DNA from: CBDHFQ01 sp965262565
GTDB lineage: Bacteria; Bacteroidota; Bacteroidia; J057
Direction of reading: 5' to 3'
Length of the DNA stretch: 64,000 bases
Assembly: GCA_965262565.1 (NCBI GenBank)
Contig: CBDHFQ010000007.1
Span: forward strand, 124,001 to 188,000
The notes under the pieces are model-generated. The model was given only the letters and a program-made list of their open reading frames with translations, was not told the origin of the DNA and did not search any database. The position numbers and the translations under genes were made by a program. This document shows, piece after piece, positions 26,622 to 35,850 of the stretch (its first letter is position 1; each line of letters starts with the position of its first letter).

Positions 26622-29255
26622 TTAATCAAATAAGGCTTTTTTAATTTCCTGAAGTTTTAATAAGGCTTCTACAGGTGTCATTCGATCTATATCTACTCCA
26701 CTCAATATTTCCCTGATCTTGAGGGTATCGGGATCTTTGAGTTCAAACATGTTTAATTGAACCGTCTGTGCAGTAGAGAATTTTACTTTCTTACTTATCT
26801 CTTTGTCCTGCAGTTTGTGTTGTTCAAAATGAGATAGGAGTTGTTTCGCTCTTTTGATTAAGATTGGAGGCATACCGGCCATTTCTGCCACATTGATCCC
26901 AAAACTATGCTCACTCCCCCCTTTTACTAATTTTCGCATGAACAATATCTTTCCATCTACTTCTTTAACAGAGACATTGTAATTATATACCCGTTCTAAT
27001 CTGTTTTCCAACTCATTCAATTCATGATAATGAGTAGCAAAAAGGGTTTTAGCCTGATAGTTAGGGGTTTCGTGTAAATATTCTACTAATGCCCAAGCGA
27101 TAGAGACTCCATCATAAGTACTCGTTCCTCGTCCTATTTCATCCAACAGAATAAGGCTGTGTTGGGTTGCGTTATTCGCTATTTGGGCCGTTTCATTCAT
27201 TTCTACCATGAAGGTAGATTCTCCACTGGAAATATTATCCGAGGCTCCCACACGAGTAAAAATCTTATCTACTATTCCAATATGAGCTGCATCTGCCGGA
27301 ACGAAACTACCCATTTGTGCCATAAGGACAATTAACGCTGTTTGGCGAAGTAAAGCTGATTTACCCGCCATGTTAGGTCCGGTGATAATGACTATTTGTT
27401 GATCCTTATTATCCAGAAAAATATCGTTAGGAATATAGGGCTTGTCTGAAGGAAGTTTGGTTTCAATAACAGGATGCCTGCCAGAACGAATATCGACCTT
27501 ACTCCCTTCTTCTACTTTGGGCATGACATATCCATTTTTCTTTGCGGCCTGAGCAAAACAGACAAGTAAATCCAATTCGCTTATGCTGTGGGCATTATGC
27601 TGAATCACTTCTAAATGTGCCTGAAGTTCCTGCATGAACTGCTGGTATAGTTCAGCTTCCATCTTCTGAATTCGCTCTTCTGCATTCAGAATTTTCTCTT
27701 CATAGCTCTTTAATTCCTCGGTGATATAGCGCTCAGCATTAGTAAGTGTTTGCTTTCGCATCCAGGTATTGGGAACTTTATTCTTATGAGCATGAGTAAC
27801 TTCTAAATAATATCCAAATACTTTGTTAAAGCCAATTTTAAGAGAGGAGATACTGGTAGCTTTCATTTCGCGTTGTTGCATGTCCAGCAACAACTGGCGA
27901 CTGTTGCGCTTCATTTCACGAAGTTCGTCCAGTTCAGCTGATATCCCTTCTCTAATCACATTCCCATCTGCCAAGGTTCCTTTAATCTCATCTTGAAGGT
28001 AACGTGTTAATGTGTGCAAAGCCCTTTCCGGGGATTCAAATTGATGAGCTTGCGCTGTAAGTAACTCATCCTGAGTATCTATTAAAGTTTCGCAAATAGG
28101 TGCCACGAGTTGAAGAGAACGTCTGAGGGCGGCTGCTTCTTTAGGGGCCAGTCTGAACGTAGCTGTTTTACTAGCCATTCTTTCGAGATCTCCCATCTGT
28201 TGTAACAATTGGATCAAATGGTCGAGCTGAGGAGGATGCGCTATGAGTCCCTTAACTGCATGAGAGCGCCTTTGAATAGACTTGAGATCTTTGAGCGGTA
28301 ATAATAAAGCTTTTCTCAGTGCTCTTGCTCCCATAGCCGTAGATGTCCGATCCAATACATCTACCAGGGCAGTACCTCCAGGATGTAGGGGCTGTACTAG
28401 CTCAAGATTTCTCACGGTAAATTGATCCAGCCAGACAAAGTTAGAATCATCAAAGAGGTAGATTTTTCGAATATGACCTAAATCATTTTGATGGTTTTCA
28501 TTGAGAAAATAAACAATACTACCTGCTGCTACAATTCCTCCAATTTCACTATCGATTCCAAAGCCCTTTAAGGTATTACATCTAAATAACTTTAATAATT
28601 TTTCTCTTGCATAGCTTTCCTGAAATACCCACTCATCTACTCTGGTGAGATAGAAATCCTCCCCAAACCACTCTTTAAAACGCTTTTGCTCTCTTCTGGG
28701 AATGAGAATTTCTGAAGGAGCTAAGGTGTGCAGTACTTTCTCTACATAATTCCCTGGACCTGAAAAGCAGAAGAAGTCTCCTGTGGAAACTTCTAAAAAA
28801 GCGACTCCTGCCCTCTTGGTATCCGGGAAATGAACGCTAGCCAGAAAATTCGGCTTATTTCCTTCTAGCACCTTGTCATTAAAAGTCATCCCAGGAGAGA
28901 CTAATTCTGTTACTCCTCTTTTGACAATTCCTTTTGCCTGTTTAGGATCTTCCAGTTGATCGCAAACTGCTACCCTTTTCCCTGCACGAACCAATTTAGG
29001 TAAATAAGTGTCTAACGCATGGTGGGGAAATCCCGCCAAGTCTACTTCAGAAGCGGCACCATTCGACCTTTTTGTTAAGACGATTCCCAAAATGTGAGAT
29101 ACCTCCACCGCATCAGAACCAAAAGTTTCATAAAAGTCTCCTACACGAAATAACAAAACTGCTCCAGGATGTTCCTTTTTGATTGCATAATATTGACGCA
29201 TCAATGGCGTCTCTTTATGTTTTGTCTTGGTAGAAGATGATCTAGGTCGGGCCAC
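26622..29255 (-). CDS. mutS: DNA mismatch repair protein MutS
   Basis: 877 residues, normal for MutS1. The mismatch-reading Phe-x-Glu is FYE at 41-43 in GDFYETF. Connector and lever domains follow (LVQPLHPGGTALVDVLDRTS, the clamp region with many helices), and the ATPase has Walker A GPNMAGKSALLRQ (about 627) and Walker B SLILLDEIGRGTSTYDG, then ATHYHELNELE. The Ala-Gly variant in Walker A in place of Gly-Gly is common in this phylum. Start is GTG at 29253-29255; the next Met (codon 19) would cut into the conserved N-terminus. The 5-nt gap to the downstream Ldh gene suggests an operon. mutL is not in the window. Confidence 0.97.
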   Translation of the reverse strand: MARPRSSSTKTKHKETPLMRQYYAIKKEHPGAVLLFRVGDFYETFGSDAVEVSHILGIVLTKRSNGAASEVDLAGFPHHALDTYLPKLVRAGKRVAVCDQLEDPKQAKGIVKRGVTELVSPGMTFNDKVLEGNKPNFLASVHFPDTKRAGVAFLEVSTGDFFCFSGPGNYVEKVLHTLAPSEILIPRREQKRFKEWFGEDFYLTRVDEWVFQESYAREKLLKLFRCNTLKGFGIDSEIGGIVAAGSIVYFLNENHQNDLGHIRKIYLFDDSNFVWLDQFTVRNLELVQPLHPGGTALVDVLDRTSTAMGARALRKALLLPLKDLKSIQRRSHAVKGLIAHPPQLDHLIQLLQQMGDLERMASKTATFRLAPKEAAALRRSLQLVAPICETLIDTQDELLTAQAHQFESPERALHTLTRYLQDEIKGTLADGNVIREGISAELDELREMKRNSRQLLLDMQQREMKATSISSLKIGFNKVFGYYLEVTHAHKNKVPNTWMRKQTLTNAERYITEELKSYEEKILNAEERIQKMEAELYQQFMQELQAHLEVIQHNAHSISELDLLVCFAQAAKKNGYVMPKVEEGSKVDIRSGRHPVIETKLPSDKPYIPNDIFLDNKDQQIVIITGPNMAGKSALLRQTALIVLMAQMGSFVPADAAHIGIVDKIFTRVGASDNISSGESTFMVEMNETAQIANNATQHSLILLDEIGRGTSTYDGVSIAWALVEYLHETPNYQAKTLFATHYHELNELENRLERVYNYNVSVKEVDGKILFMRKLVKGGSEHSFGINVAEMAGMPPILIKRAKQLLSHFEQHKLQDKEISKKVKFSTAQTVQLNMFELKDPDTLKIREILSGVDIDRMTPVEALLKLQEIKKALFD

Positions 29256-29301
29256 GTTTATTTATGTATAAAAAAATTGATCCATGAAATTAGAAAATGA
29301 A

Positions 29302-29330
29302 AAGCGCTTCCCAAAATAAAAGAAGCGCTT
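29302..29330 (-). terminator. Terminator after the non-catalytic M16 gene
   Basis: On the minus strand a hairpin forms from two AAGCGCTT elements separated by an AT-rich loop (AAGCGCTTC and GAAGCGCTT on the plus strand), followed by a T-containing run. It lies between the end of the M16 gene at 29370 and the start of mutS at 29255, so it should separate the two. Each arm is itself nearly self-complementary, which makes the fold less certain. Confidence 0.6.
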
Positions 29331-29369
29331 CCAAAGTATATGGTATGTATTATTGGCCATAGTATTCCC

Positions 29370-31460
29370 TTATTCTGGAATGGAAAATTCGTCTTCGCTC
29401 AAGCCAGAATTGATCTTAATTTCCTTTACACTTAGATCTAAAGACTGAGGTCCAAAAGATTGAACTAGTTTAGCAGGAATCTTTACCCCCTCATAGGTTT
29501 GATAATCGCTAAAGTTATTAATCTGGGTAAACGAACCCTGAGGAGTCTCTAAAGGAACTACGGTCCTTAACTTTAATCCACTTTCCTGACCATAGTAATT
29601 GGTATATACAAGACCTTCATTATCGTGAACTTCTACCACATAAGCAGGCTCTCCATTTACATTCTCTGTCCCTGTTAATTTAGGCGCAAATCCAAGTTCT
29701 TCGTAATACAATTCAGGAATAAATCTACTTTGTAATATGGCTGTAGCTAACTGTTTACCCTCCAGTTTTTGATTTCCCATGGTAGATTTAGCGAAAGCTT
29801 CTTCTCCATTGACAAACAACTCCTGAACCATAATTCCAGCATCCATTTTATTATAGGAAAGATTAGGCGTTTTAAGCTTTTGCGTCAATGTCAACGCATT
29901 ACCCATCATCTCTCCTCCCATCACTTTAGTGATATCTTTTACTGCACTAATGTTCTCTTCGCCACCTATCGTTTCTATATATTTACTTATCACTGAATTC
30001 GCATCTACCCCTTGAGGAACTGCGGCAGCAGCGGGATCGTAAGGTTTCCCTTCATTGTCATAATACATTACTTTACCAAACTGCTCTAAAGATGCCCCTA
30101 TTTCACTAGCCTTGCCTACGATAACTATATGAGCCTTATCTGGATGTACATATTTTTTCGCCATCTCCTGCACTTTTTCAGGTGTTATGGCTGCCAGATT
30201 TTTGAGGTAATCCTGATAATAAGTCGAAGGCATATCATATCTGGCCAAATTAATTGCAAATCGGGCAATCGTCTGCGGATTTTCCAGGGAGCGTGCAAAA
30301 GTACCTGTAAGAGAAGCAATAGTGTTTGCTACATCTTCTTCACTTACCTTTTCTTCCTTGATCTTTTCAAATTCTTTCATGAATTCTGTAAGGGAAGAAT
30401 CTGTAACTTCGTTCCTCACACTTGCTGTAGCACGAAATTCCCCCACTAAAGGATCAGAATCTACACTGGAATATGCCCCATAGGTATAAGCCTTATCTTC
30501 TCTTAAATTTTGAAACAATCTACCAGTAGCTCCCCCTCCCAATAAGTTATTCATCACATTCGCAGCAATTACATCCTCACTTCCTGGCTTCATTTCGAAT
30601 GTATTAACAATATTGATCACTGACTGAACTGCATTGGATCGATTTATCATATGGACCAAGGTACTTTCCGGTACCTCTGGTGCTTCATAGGTAGCGTCAG
30701 GTATAGTTCCTTGTTCCCATTTACCTAAATATTTGTTCGTCAACTCCTTTGCCTTGTCTACAGTAATATCACCTACAATCGCTAAGTAAGCTTTATTGGG
30801 CTTGAAATAGGTATCATAATACGTTTTGATATCTTCTATATTCACTTTTTCCACACTCTCTATCGTACTAATCTCTCCATAGGGATGATCTTCCCCATAA
30901 ATAATTAAATCACCTATTCGAGAAACTATTGCATCTGGAGATTCTTTACTCGCCTCTAATCCGGAAATCACCTGTTTACGGGACTTTTCCAGTTCTTCTT
31001 CTTTAAATACTGGCCGTAAAATGACATCTGACATAATAGTCATCAACGTCTCCACATGTTTGGTTAAACAAGCAGCATACACACTACTGGAAGAAGTACT
31101 CAAAGTAGCCCCTATAAAATCAATTTGTTCATCTATTTCCTGCTTACTCAAGCTTTCTGTCGCTGTCCCTAACACTTCTCCTGTCAATTCTAAAAATCCT
31201 GCATTCTCTCCTTCTACGATAGGCTTTCTATCGATAATCAAAGAAAAAGCCACCTTGGGTAATTTATTATTTTCCACTACAAATACCTGAAGCCCATTAT
31301 CCAACGTAAAGGATGCTGGCTCTGCCAACTGTATCTCAGGTGCGGGTCCGGCAGTAGGCATAATAGACCTGTCTACTTTCCCCTGGCTCCACCCTCTTGG
31401 CACACATACCAACGCCAAGATGGACAGCAGAAAAACTATTCGTTGGTTAAAAAAATTCAT
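29370..31460 (-). CDS. M16 family peptidase, non-catalytic subunit type, with C-terminal extra domain
   Basis: A 696-residue exported protein (signal ending near GWSQGK). Two M16 domain halves fill the first 450 residues: FTLDNGLQVFVVENNKLPKV opens it, and LNNLLGGGATGRLFQNLREDK (in part: GGGATGRLFQNLREDKAYTY) is the second half's motif. The catalytic HxxEH is missing: the position after the opening strands reads GFLELTGEVLG. It should therefore be the inactive partner of the adjacent active M16 protein, as in MPP-like heterodimers. Residues ~485-696 form an additional beta-rich domain resembling a lipoprotein-carrier (LolA-like) fold (moderate). Second gene of the M16 unit, 91 nt after the catalytic one. 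Confidence 0.82.
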   Translation of the reverse strand: MNFFNQRIVFLLSILALVCVPRGWSQGKVDRSIMPTAGPAPEIQLAEPASFTLDNGLQVFVVENNKLPKVAFSLIIDRKPIVEGENAGFLELTGEVLGTATESLSKQEIDEQIDFIGATLSTSSSSVYAACLTKHVETLMTIMSDVILRPVFKEEELEKSRKQVISGLEASKESPDAIVSRIGDLIIYGEDHPYGEISTIESVEKVNIEDIKTYYDTYFKPNKAYLAIVGDITVDKAKELTNKYLGKWEQGTIPDATYEAPEVPESTLVHMINRSNAVQSVINIVNTFEMKPGSEDVIAANVMNNLLGGGATGRLFQNLREDKAYTYGAYSSVDSDPLVGEFRATASVRNEVTDSSLTEFMKEFEKIKEEKVSEEDVANTIASLTGTFARSLENPQTIARFAINLARYDMPSTYYQDYLKNLAAITPEKVQEMAKKYVHPDKAHIVIVGKASEIGASLEQFGKVMYYDNEGKPYDPAAAAVPQGVDANSVISKYIETIGGEENISAVKDITKVMGGEMMGNALTLTQKLKTPNLSYNKMDAGIMVQELFVNGEEAFAKSTMGNQKLEGKQLATAILQSRFIPELYYEELGFAPKLTGTENVNGEPAYVVEVHDNEGLVYTNYYGQESGLKLRTVVPLETPQGSFTQINNFSDYQTYEGVKIPAKLVQSFGPQSLDLSVKEIKINSGLSEDEFSIPE

Positions 31461-31551
31461 ATACTTAAGTTATATGTTGTTTTAATGGATAATTCAATAA
31501 AAGAATAAATATGAATAAGATGATATATGTTAAACGATGCATGAAATAATG

Positions 31552-32871
31552 CTACTCCGTTTTAGGTAAGTAGTAGAGTACTACCCTATTTTCTGGCTTA
31601 AAGTAGTCTTTAGCAACTCGTTGAATATCTTCTCTGCTTACTTTCATATACCGTTCCAACTCCGTATTAATCAAATTGGCATCGCCGTAATAGACGTGGT
31701 AGTTGGCAAGACTTTCGGCAATTCCCGCCATGCTGGCATTAGAGGAGATGAAGTCATTTTCTACCTGATTTCTCAACTTTTGAAACTCCTTTTCAGGCAT
31801 TAACTCATTCTTTGCCTTTTCTATCTCTTCATTCATGACCTCTTCCACTGCATCTGCAGCAACCCCTGCATTCGCAATAGCAAATGCAAAAGACAAATTA
31901 GGTCCTTCCAGTGGTAGGGATTGAGCAAACACTTGCAAGGCCAATTGCTTTTCATCCACCAGGCTTCTAACAAAACGCGAACTCTGTCCCTGAGCTAGTA
32001 AGGTATTCAACATATCCACTGCATAATAATCATCTGTACCAATCGAAGGAATTCTATACGCCTGAATCACAGCTGGTAATTGAATATTATCCGGGATCGT
32101 ATCTCTCACTTCCCCACCCAAAGGAGGCTCTTCAATAGTTACGCGAGGAATTTCTTTTCCGCCTGCCGGAATCTCACCGAAATATTCCTGTATCCATTGT
32201 TTTGTCTGCTCAGGATCAAGGTCTCCGGCAATGGTTAAGGTAGCATTTTCAGGCACGTAGTACTTTTTATAGAAATCCATAAATTCCTCCAGTGCTGCCT
32301 CATCTATATATTGATTATTACCAATAGGCGTCCATTGATAGGGATATTCTTTATAAGCTCTTTTGAAAATTTCTTGAAGGATGGATCCATAGGGCTGATT
32401 GTCGATTCGTTGGGCTCTTTCTTCTTTTACCACATCTCTTTGGGTTTCTACTCCTATGCTATCCACTTTCGCATGAAGTAATCTCTCGGACTCCAACCAC
32501 AAAGCTAATTTCAGCTGATTACTGGGTAATACTTCATAATAATAGGTTCGGTCAAAGCTGGTATTAGCGTTTAAGGTCCCCCCGGCAGACCTGACTATTT
32601 TCATATAATCGCCACGAGGAATATGTTCTGATCCTTCAAACATCAAATGCTCAAAAAAGTGTGCAAAGCCCGTACGATCTGCATATTCATCCTTACTTCC
32701 TACATGATATAGCACAGATACGGCTACAATAGGAGTAGAATGATCTTCATGTAAAATCACATGCAAGCCATTATCCAGATCATATTCAGTAAATTCAATG
32801 TTGCGATCCTGGGCAAATAGGATAGAACCAATCAAAATTCCGACAAAAAATGATAAACTAATATATTTCAT
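31552..32871 (-). CDS. M16 family peptidase, catalytic subunit
   Basis: A 439-residue zinc metallopeptidase with a signal peptide ending near LFAQ, placing it in the periplasm. Seen: the opening strand NGLHVILHEDHSTPIVAVSV; the HFFEH active site (HxxEH) at 71-75, with EHLMFEG after it and the conserved later Glu in VVKEERAQRID; and the second-half motif LNTLLAQGQSSRFVR. It normally degrades small peptides together with a non-catalytic M16 partner, encoded next downstream on the same strand. Its own promoter region was not clear. Confidence 0.9.
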   Translation of the reverse strand: MKYISLSFFVGILIGSILFAQDRNIEFTEYDLDNGLHVILHEDHSTPIVAVSVLYHVGSKDEYADRTGFAHFFEHLMFEGSEHIPRGDYMKIVRSAGGTLNANTSFDRTYYYEVLPSNQLKLALWLESERLLHAKVDSIGVETQRDVVKEERAQRIDNQPYGSILQEIFKRAYKEYPYQWTPIGNNQYIDEAALEEFMDFYKKYYVPENATLTIAGDLDPEQTKQWIQEYFGEIPAGGKEIPRVTIEEPPLGGEVRDTIPDNIQLPAVIQAYRIPSIGTDDYYAVDMLNTLLAQGQSSRFVRSLVDEKQLALQVFAQSLPLEGPNLSFAFAIANAGVAADAVEEVMNEEIEKAKNELMPEKEFQKLRNQVENDFISSNASMAGIAESLANYHVYYGDANLINTELERYMKVSREDIQRVAKDYFKPENRVVLYYLPKTE

Positions 32872-32998
32872 AGTGTTTCGATTTGCTAGGCTCTTAAATT
32901 TGTGCCAATAGTTAAATTAATGAGGCATTTCTATATAAGTACAATATTATCCTATGAATAATTGTTTTTATCTGATTATTACAGCTTATATAAAAAAG

Positions 32999-33031
32999 TC
33001 GAGATGTCCGTAGAATTACAGCATATCTCGA
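32999..33031 (-). terminator. Possible terminator after the MoxR gene
   Basis: TCGAGAT (32999-33005) pairs with ATCTCGA (33025-33031) around a 19-nt loop; on the minus strand an A/T-rich run (CTTTTTTATA) follows. It sits in the gap between the MoxR gene and the catalytic M16 gene. The long loop weakens the call. Confidence 0.4.
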
Positions 33032-33107
33032 TATTTTTACTAGTTGATATAGTCCTTATCCACGCTAGATAATAATCACTTATATATACTTTCTTATCAT
33101 TCACTTA

Positions 33108-34109
33108 TTACGGTACTTCAATGACATCCAGTAATTCACTGATGATATGTTCCGTCTGAATATTTTCCGCTTCAGCCTCATAGGTCAACCCCACTCTATG
33201 GCGAAGCACATCATAACAAATAGCTCTAACGTCTTCTGGGATCACGTACCCTCTTCTTTTCATAAAAGCGTAGGCTTTAGAAGCCAGCGCTAAATTAATA
33301 GAAGCCCTTGGAGAACCTCCGTAGTTCATGAACACAGCCAGCTTTTCCAATTTATGACTCTTCGGATCTCTGGTAGCAAACACAATATCGAGAATATATC
33401 TTTCAATACGTTCGTCCATATATACTTCACGCACGTACTTTCTGGCTTCCATGATATCATTCAGGCTTACCACTGGCTGTATCTTAATCCCGTTTGGCTT
33501 CACATTCTGGCGGATGATTTGCAATTCCTCTTCTTTTGAGGGATACGATATAACGCATTTAAGCATGAATCTATCCACTTGGGCTTCTGGTAATGGATAG
33601 GTACCTTCCTGCTCAATGGGATTCTGAGTAGCTAATACCAGAAAAGGCCTTTCCAACACATGCGTTGTCTCTCCTATGGTTACCTGCTTTTCCTGCATAG
33701 CCTCCAGTAGAGCACTTTGCACCTTCGCAGGAGAACGGTTGATCTCATCTGCCAAAATGAAATTGGCAAAGACAGGTCCATGCTTTACGGTAAACTCGTG
33801 TGTCTTTTGGTTGTAAATCATGGTACCAACTACGTCAGCTGGTAACAAGTCCGGTGTAAACTGGATACGGCTAAATTTACCGTCTACCGCTGTAGAAAGC
33901 GACTTGATCGCCAGCGTCTTAGCCAGTCCAGGCACCCCTTCCAACAAAATGTGTCCACCGGATAATAATCCCAATAACAGACGTTCAACCATGTAAGTCT
34001 GACCGATGATGGCCTTTCTTACCTCCGTCATCAGACGGTCTATAAACAGACTTTTCTCTTGGATCTTTTCGTTTAGAGCTTGAATATCAACAGAAGATAA
34101 TGACTCCAT
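33108..34109 (-). CDS. MoxR family AAA+ ATPase
   Basis: A 333-residue AAA+ ATPase of the MoxR type, a chaperone-like ATPase that usually activates metal-centre or vWA-domain partners. Seen: Walker A LLEGVPGLAKT at about 56-66, Walker B ILADEINRSPAKVQSALLEAM, then LATQNPIEQEGTYPLPEAQV and DRFMLKCVI with the sensor/arginine finger region, and a C-terminal lid (FMNYGGSPRASINLALASKA). Starts at the ATG at 34107-34109; a GTG 6 nt further upstream is possible. Unlike most MoxR genes it has no DUF58 or vWA genes downstream. A clear promoter (34151-34182) precedes it. Confidence 0.93.
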   Translation of the reverse strand: MESLSSVDIQALNEKIQEKSLFIDRLMTEVRKAIIGQTYMVERLLLGLLSGGHILLEGVPGLAKTLAIKSLSTAVDGKFSRIQFTPDLLPADVVGTMIYNQKTHEFTVKHGPVFANFILADEINRSPAKVQSALLEAMQEKQVTIGETTHVLERPFLVLATQNPIEQEGTYPLPEAQVDRFMLKCVISYPSKEEELQIIRQNVKPNGIKIQPVVSLNDIMEARKYVREVYMDERIERYILDIVFATRDPKSHKLEKLAVFMNYGGSPRASINLALASKAYAFMKRRGYVIPEDVRAICYDVLRHRVGLTYEAEAENIQTEHIISELLDVIEVP

Positions 34110-34150
34110 ATTCACATGTAGCTGATGTAAAACAGGTTTTATATGCGGGG

Positions 34151-34182
34151 CAAAATTAGCAGAAAATTACTCGGCTCACAAA
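34151..34182 (-). promoter_or_regulatory. Bacteroidota-type promoter of the MoxR gene
   Basis: On the minus strand, TTTG (34182-34179), a 20-nt spacer, then TAATTTTG (34158-34151), matching TAnnTTTG. Spacer and both boxes fit the -33/-7 consensus of Bacteroidota primary sigma factors, and the start codon follows about 41 nt later. Confidence 0.6.
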
Positions 34183-34248
34183 TAGATTAAGACAGGATGC
34201 ATACTTAATCCTGATTTTAAGATTTATTTAGGAAATCTTAAGGAAATG

Positions 34249-34449
34249 TTAATTCTCAATTTTATCATCTAAAGCCCTTCTTAACTCCCAAACATCATAT
34301 TCTGTTAAATTCATACTCAGCGGATTCTCTATCAAATAGGTTAAGGTAGCTCTGGAAAATCCTATCACCTGATTTCCTTTTTTCCAATCCTGTAAAAAGA
34401 AAAAGAGATTTCTCTCCGATCTTCTCGCCAAATAGCTAAATCTTTTCAT
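34249..34449 (-). CDS. Small hypothetical protein
   Basis: A 66-residue basic then acidic protein I cannot name. Support: a good AAGGAG box 8 nt upstream of the ATG, rare in this phylum, and evenly mixed residues rather than low-complexity. It contains FSRATLTYLIEN and YDVWELRRALDD, suggesting two short helices. It lies in the gap between the MoxR promoter and the divergent exonuclease gene. Confidence 0.5.
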   Translation of the reverse strand: MKRFSYLARRSERNLFFFLQDWKKGNQVIGFSRATLTYLIENPLSMNLTEYDVWELRRALDDKIEN

Positions 34450-34695
34450 GATGCTCTCCTTCGATTAATTAAGTGCATGATTGTGCAAACTATCTACTCT
34501 ATTAATGGATTATTTTATAAAAAGTAACCATTGTGGATAAAAAGTTTTTTGTTTAAAATACTATTGCCATTTAATGAATCAATTTTTCGAGCTTCAGTAT
34601 TAAACGATAAAGGGTTCAAATATCCTACTTCTTACCTCCTCCAATAGTTACCCCCTCTCAACAAAATCCTCCTTTCATCCGTTAGCCATTCAGAT

Positions 34696-35838
34696 ATGAA
34701 GCAACCAAATGTCCTGGAATTTACCGAAAAAGGAATATACTGCCCTCAGGCAGATGTATACATAGATCCTTGGCGACCAGTAGACAAGGCCATCATTACC
34801 CATGCGCATTCAGATCATGCCCGCTGGGGAATGAACCACTATCTCGCCCATCCCGATTCAGTTCCTATCATGAGACTAAGGTTAGGAGCCGATATTTCCT
34901 TACAAACCATAGATTACAATGAGACTATTTCCATCAACGGAGTACAGATATCTCTGCATCCTGCGGGCCACATCATAGGTTCAGCCCAGGTGAGAGTAGC
35001 ATATCGGGGAGAAGTTTGGGTAGTTTCAGGAGATTACAAAATTCAGGAAGATGGATTAGCCACCGCATTTGAACCCGTAGAATGCCATGCTTTCATTACG
35101 GAATCTACCTTCGGTTTACCTGTATACCGCTGGGAACCTCAAGCAAAAGTAATGAGGGAAGTAAATGAATGGTGGGCTTCAAACGCAGCGGAGAATGTTG
35201 CCAGCTTACTCATTGGTTATTCATTGGGGAAAGCGCAGCGATTATTGGAACATCTGGACAGAAATATTGGTCCCGTATATACTCACGGAGCTGTAGAAAA
35301 TACAAATGAAGCTTTTCGCGCTCATGGAATTGAGTTAAAACCTACCCAAAGAGTGATTAGCCAGGGAGAAGGTAAACAAACCAAAAAAGATTTTCGAAAA
35401 GCGATCATTATAGCGCCACCAGGTGCTATTGGCTCTGTATGGACAAGGAAATTTCAACCATTTTCCCTGGGAATCGCTTCTGGATGGATGCGACTTCGTG
35501 GAACCCGCAGAAGAAGAGCTGCAGACAGAGGATTCATATTGTCAGATCATGCCGATTGGGATGGGTTGTTGGGAGCGATTACAGCCACCGGTGCTGAGCG
35601 AATTTTCGTTACCCACGGATATGCTAATATTTTCGCCCAATATATCAATCAACATACAAATCTTCAGGCCTGGCCTATAGAAACTCGCTTTGAAGGAGAA
35701 ACGACAGAAGGAGAAGAAGCAGATCAAGAAGTCGACGCTAATGCTACCAGGGTTGATCCACCAACAAACAAAGAAAAAAATCCAAATAAGAATGTAGAGG
35801 TTGAGATTCGTCCCAATGAGGCGAGCCCATCAAATTAG
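34696..35838 (+). CDS. Ligase-associated DNA exonuclease (metallo-beta-lactamase fold)
   Basis: A 380-residue member of the ligase-associated exonuclease family (beta-CASP metallo-hydrolase), thought to trim 3' DNA ends before sealing. Seen: HAHSDH at 36-41 (HxHxDH dinuclear metal site), GHIIGSAQVRV, GDYKIQEDG with later metal residues, and DHADWDGLLGAI near the end, HGYA after it. A polar acidic tail of about 45 residues (EGEEADQEVDANATR and so on) extends beyond the usual domain. Only 12 nt separate it from the ATP-dependent ligase, its standard partner. Confidence 0.9.
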   Translation: MKQPNVLEFTEKGIYCPQADVYIDPWRPVDKAIITHAHSDHARWGMNHYLAHPDSVPIMRLRLGADISLQTIDYNETISINGVQISLHPAGHIIGSAQVRVAYRGEVWVVSGDYKIQEDGLATAFEPVECHAFITESTFGLPVYRWEPQAKVMREVNEWWASNAAENVASLLIGYSLGKAQRLLEHLDRNIGPVYTHGAVENTNEAFRAHGIELKPTQRVISQGEGKQTKKDFRKAIIIAPPGAIGSVWTRKFQPFSLGIASGWMRLRGTRRRRAADRGFILSDHADWDGLLGAITATGAERIFVTHGYANIFAQYINQHTNLQAWPIETRFEGETTEGEEADQEVDANATRVDPPTNKEKNPNKNVEVEIRPNEASPSN

Positions 35839-35850
35839 CCATCCATTCCC

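Noticed and set aside
29302..29330. Relation between this hairpin and that at 21591-21624 as a shared repeat
   Set aside because: Both contain AAGCGCT, but the stems differ and such GC-rich palindromes are frequent in terminators.
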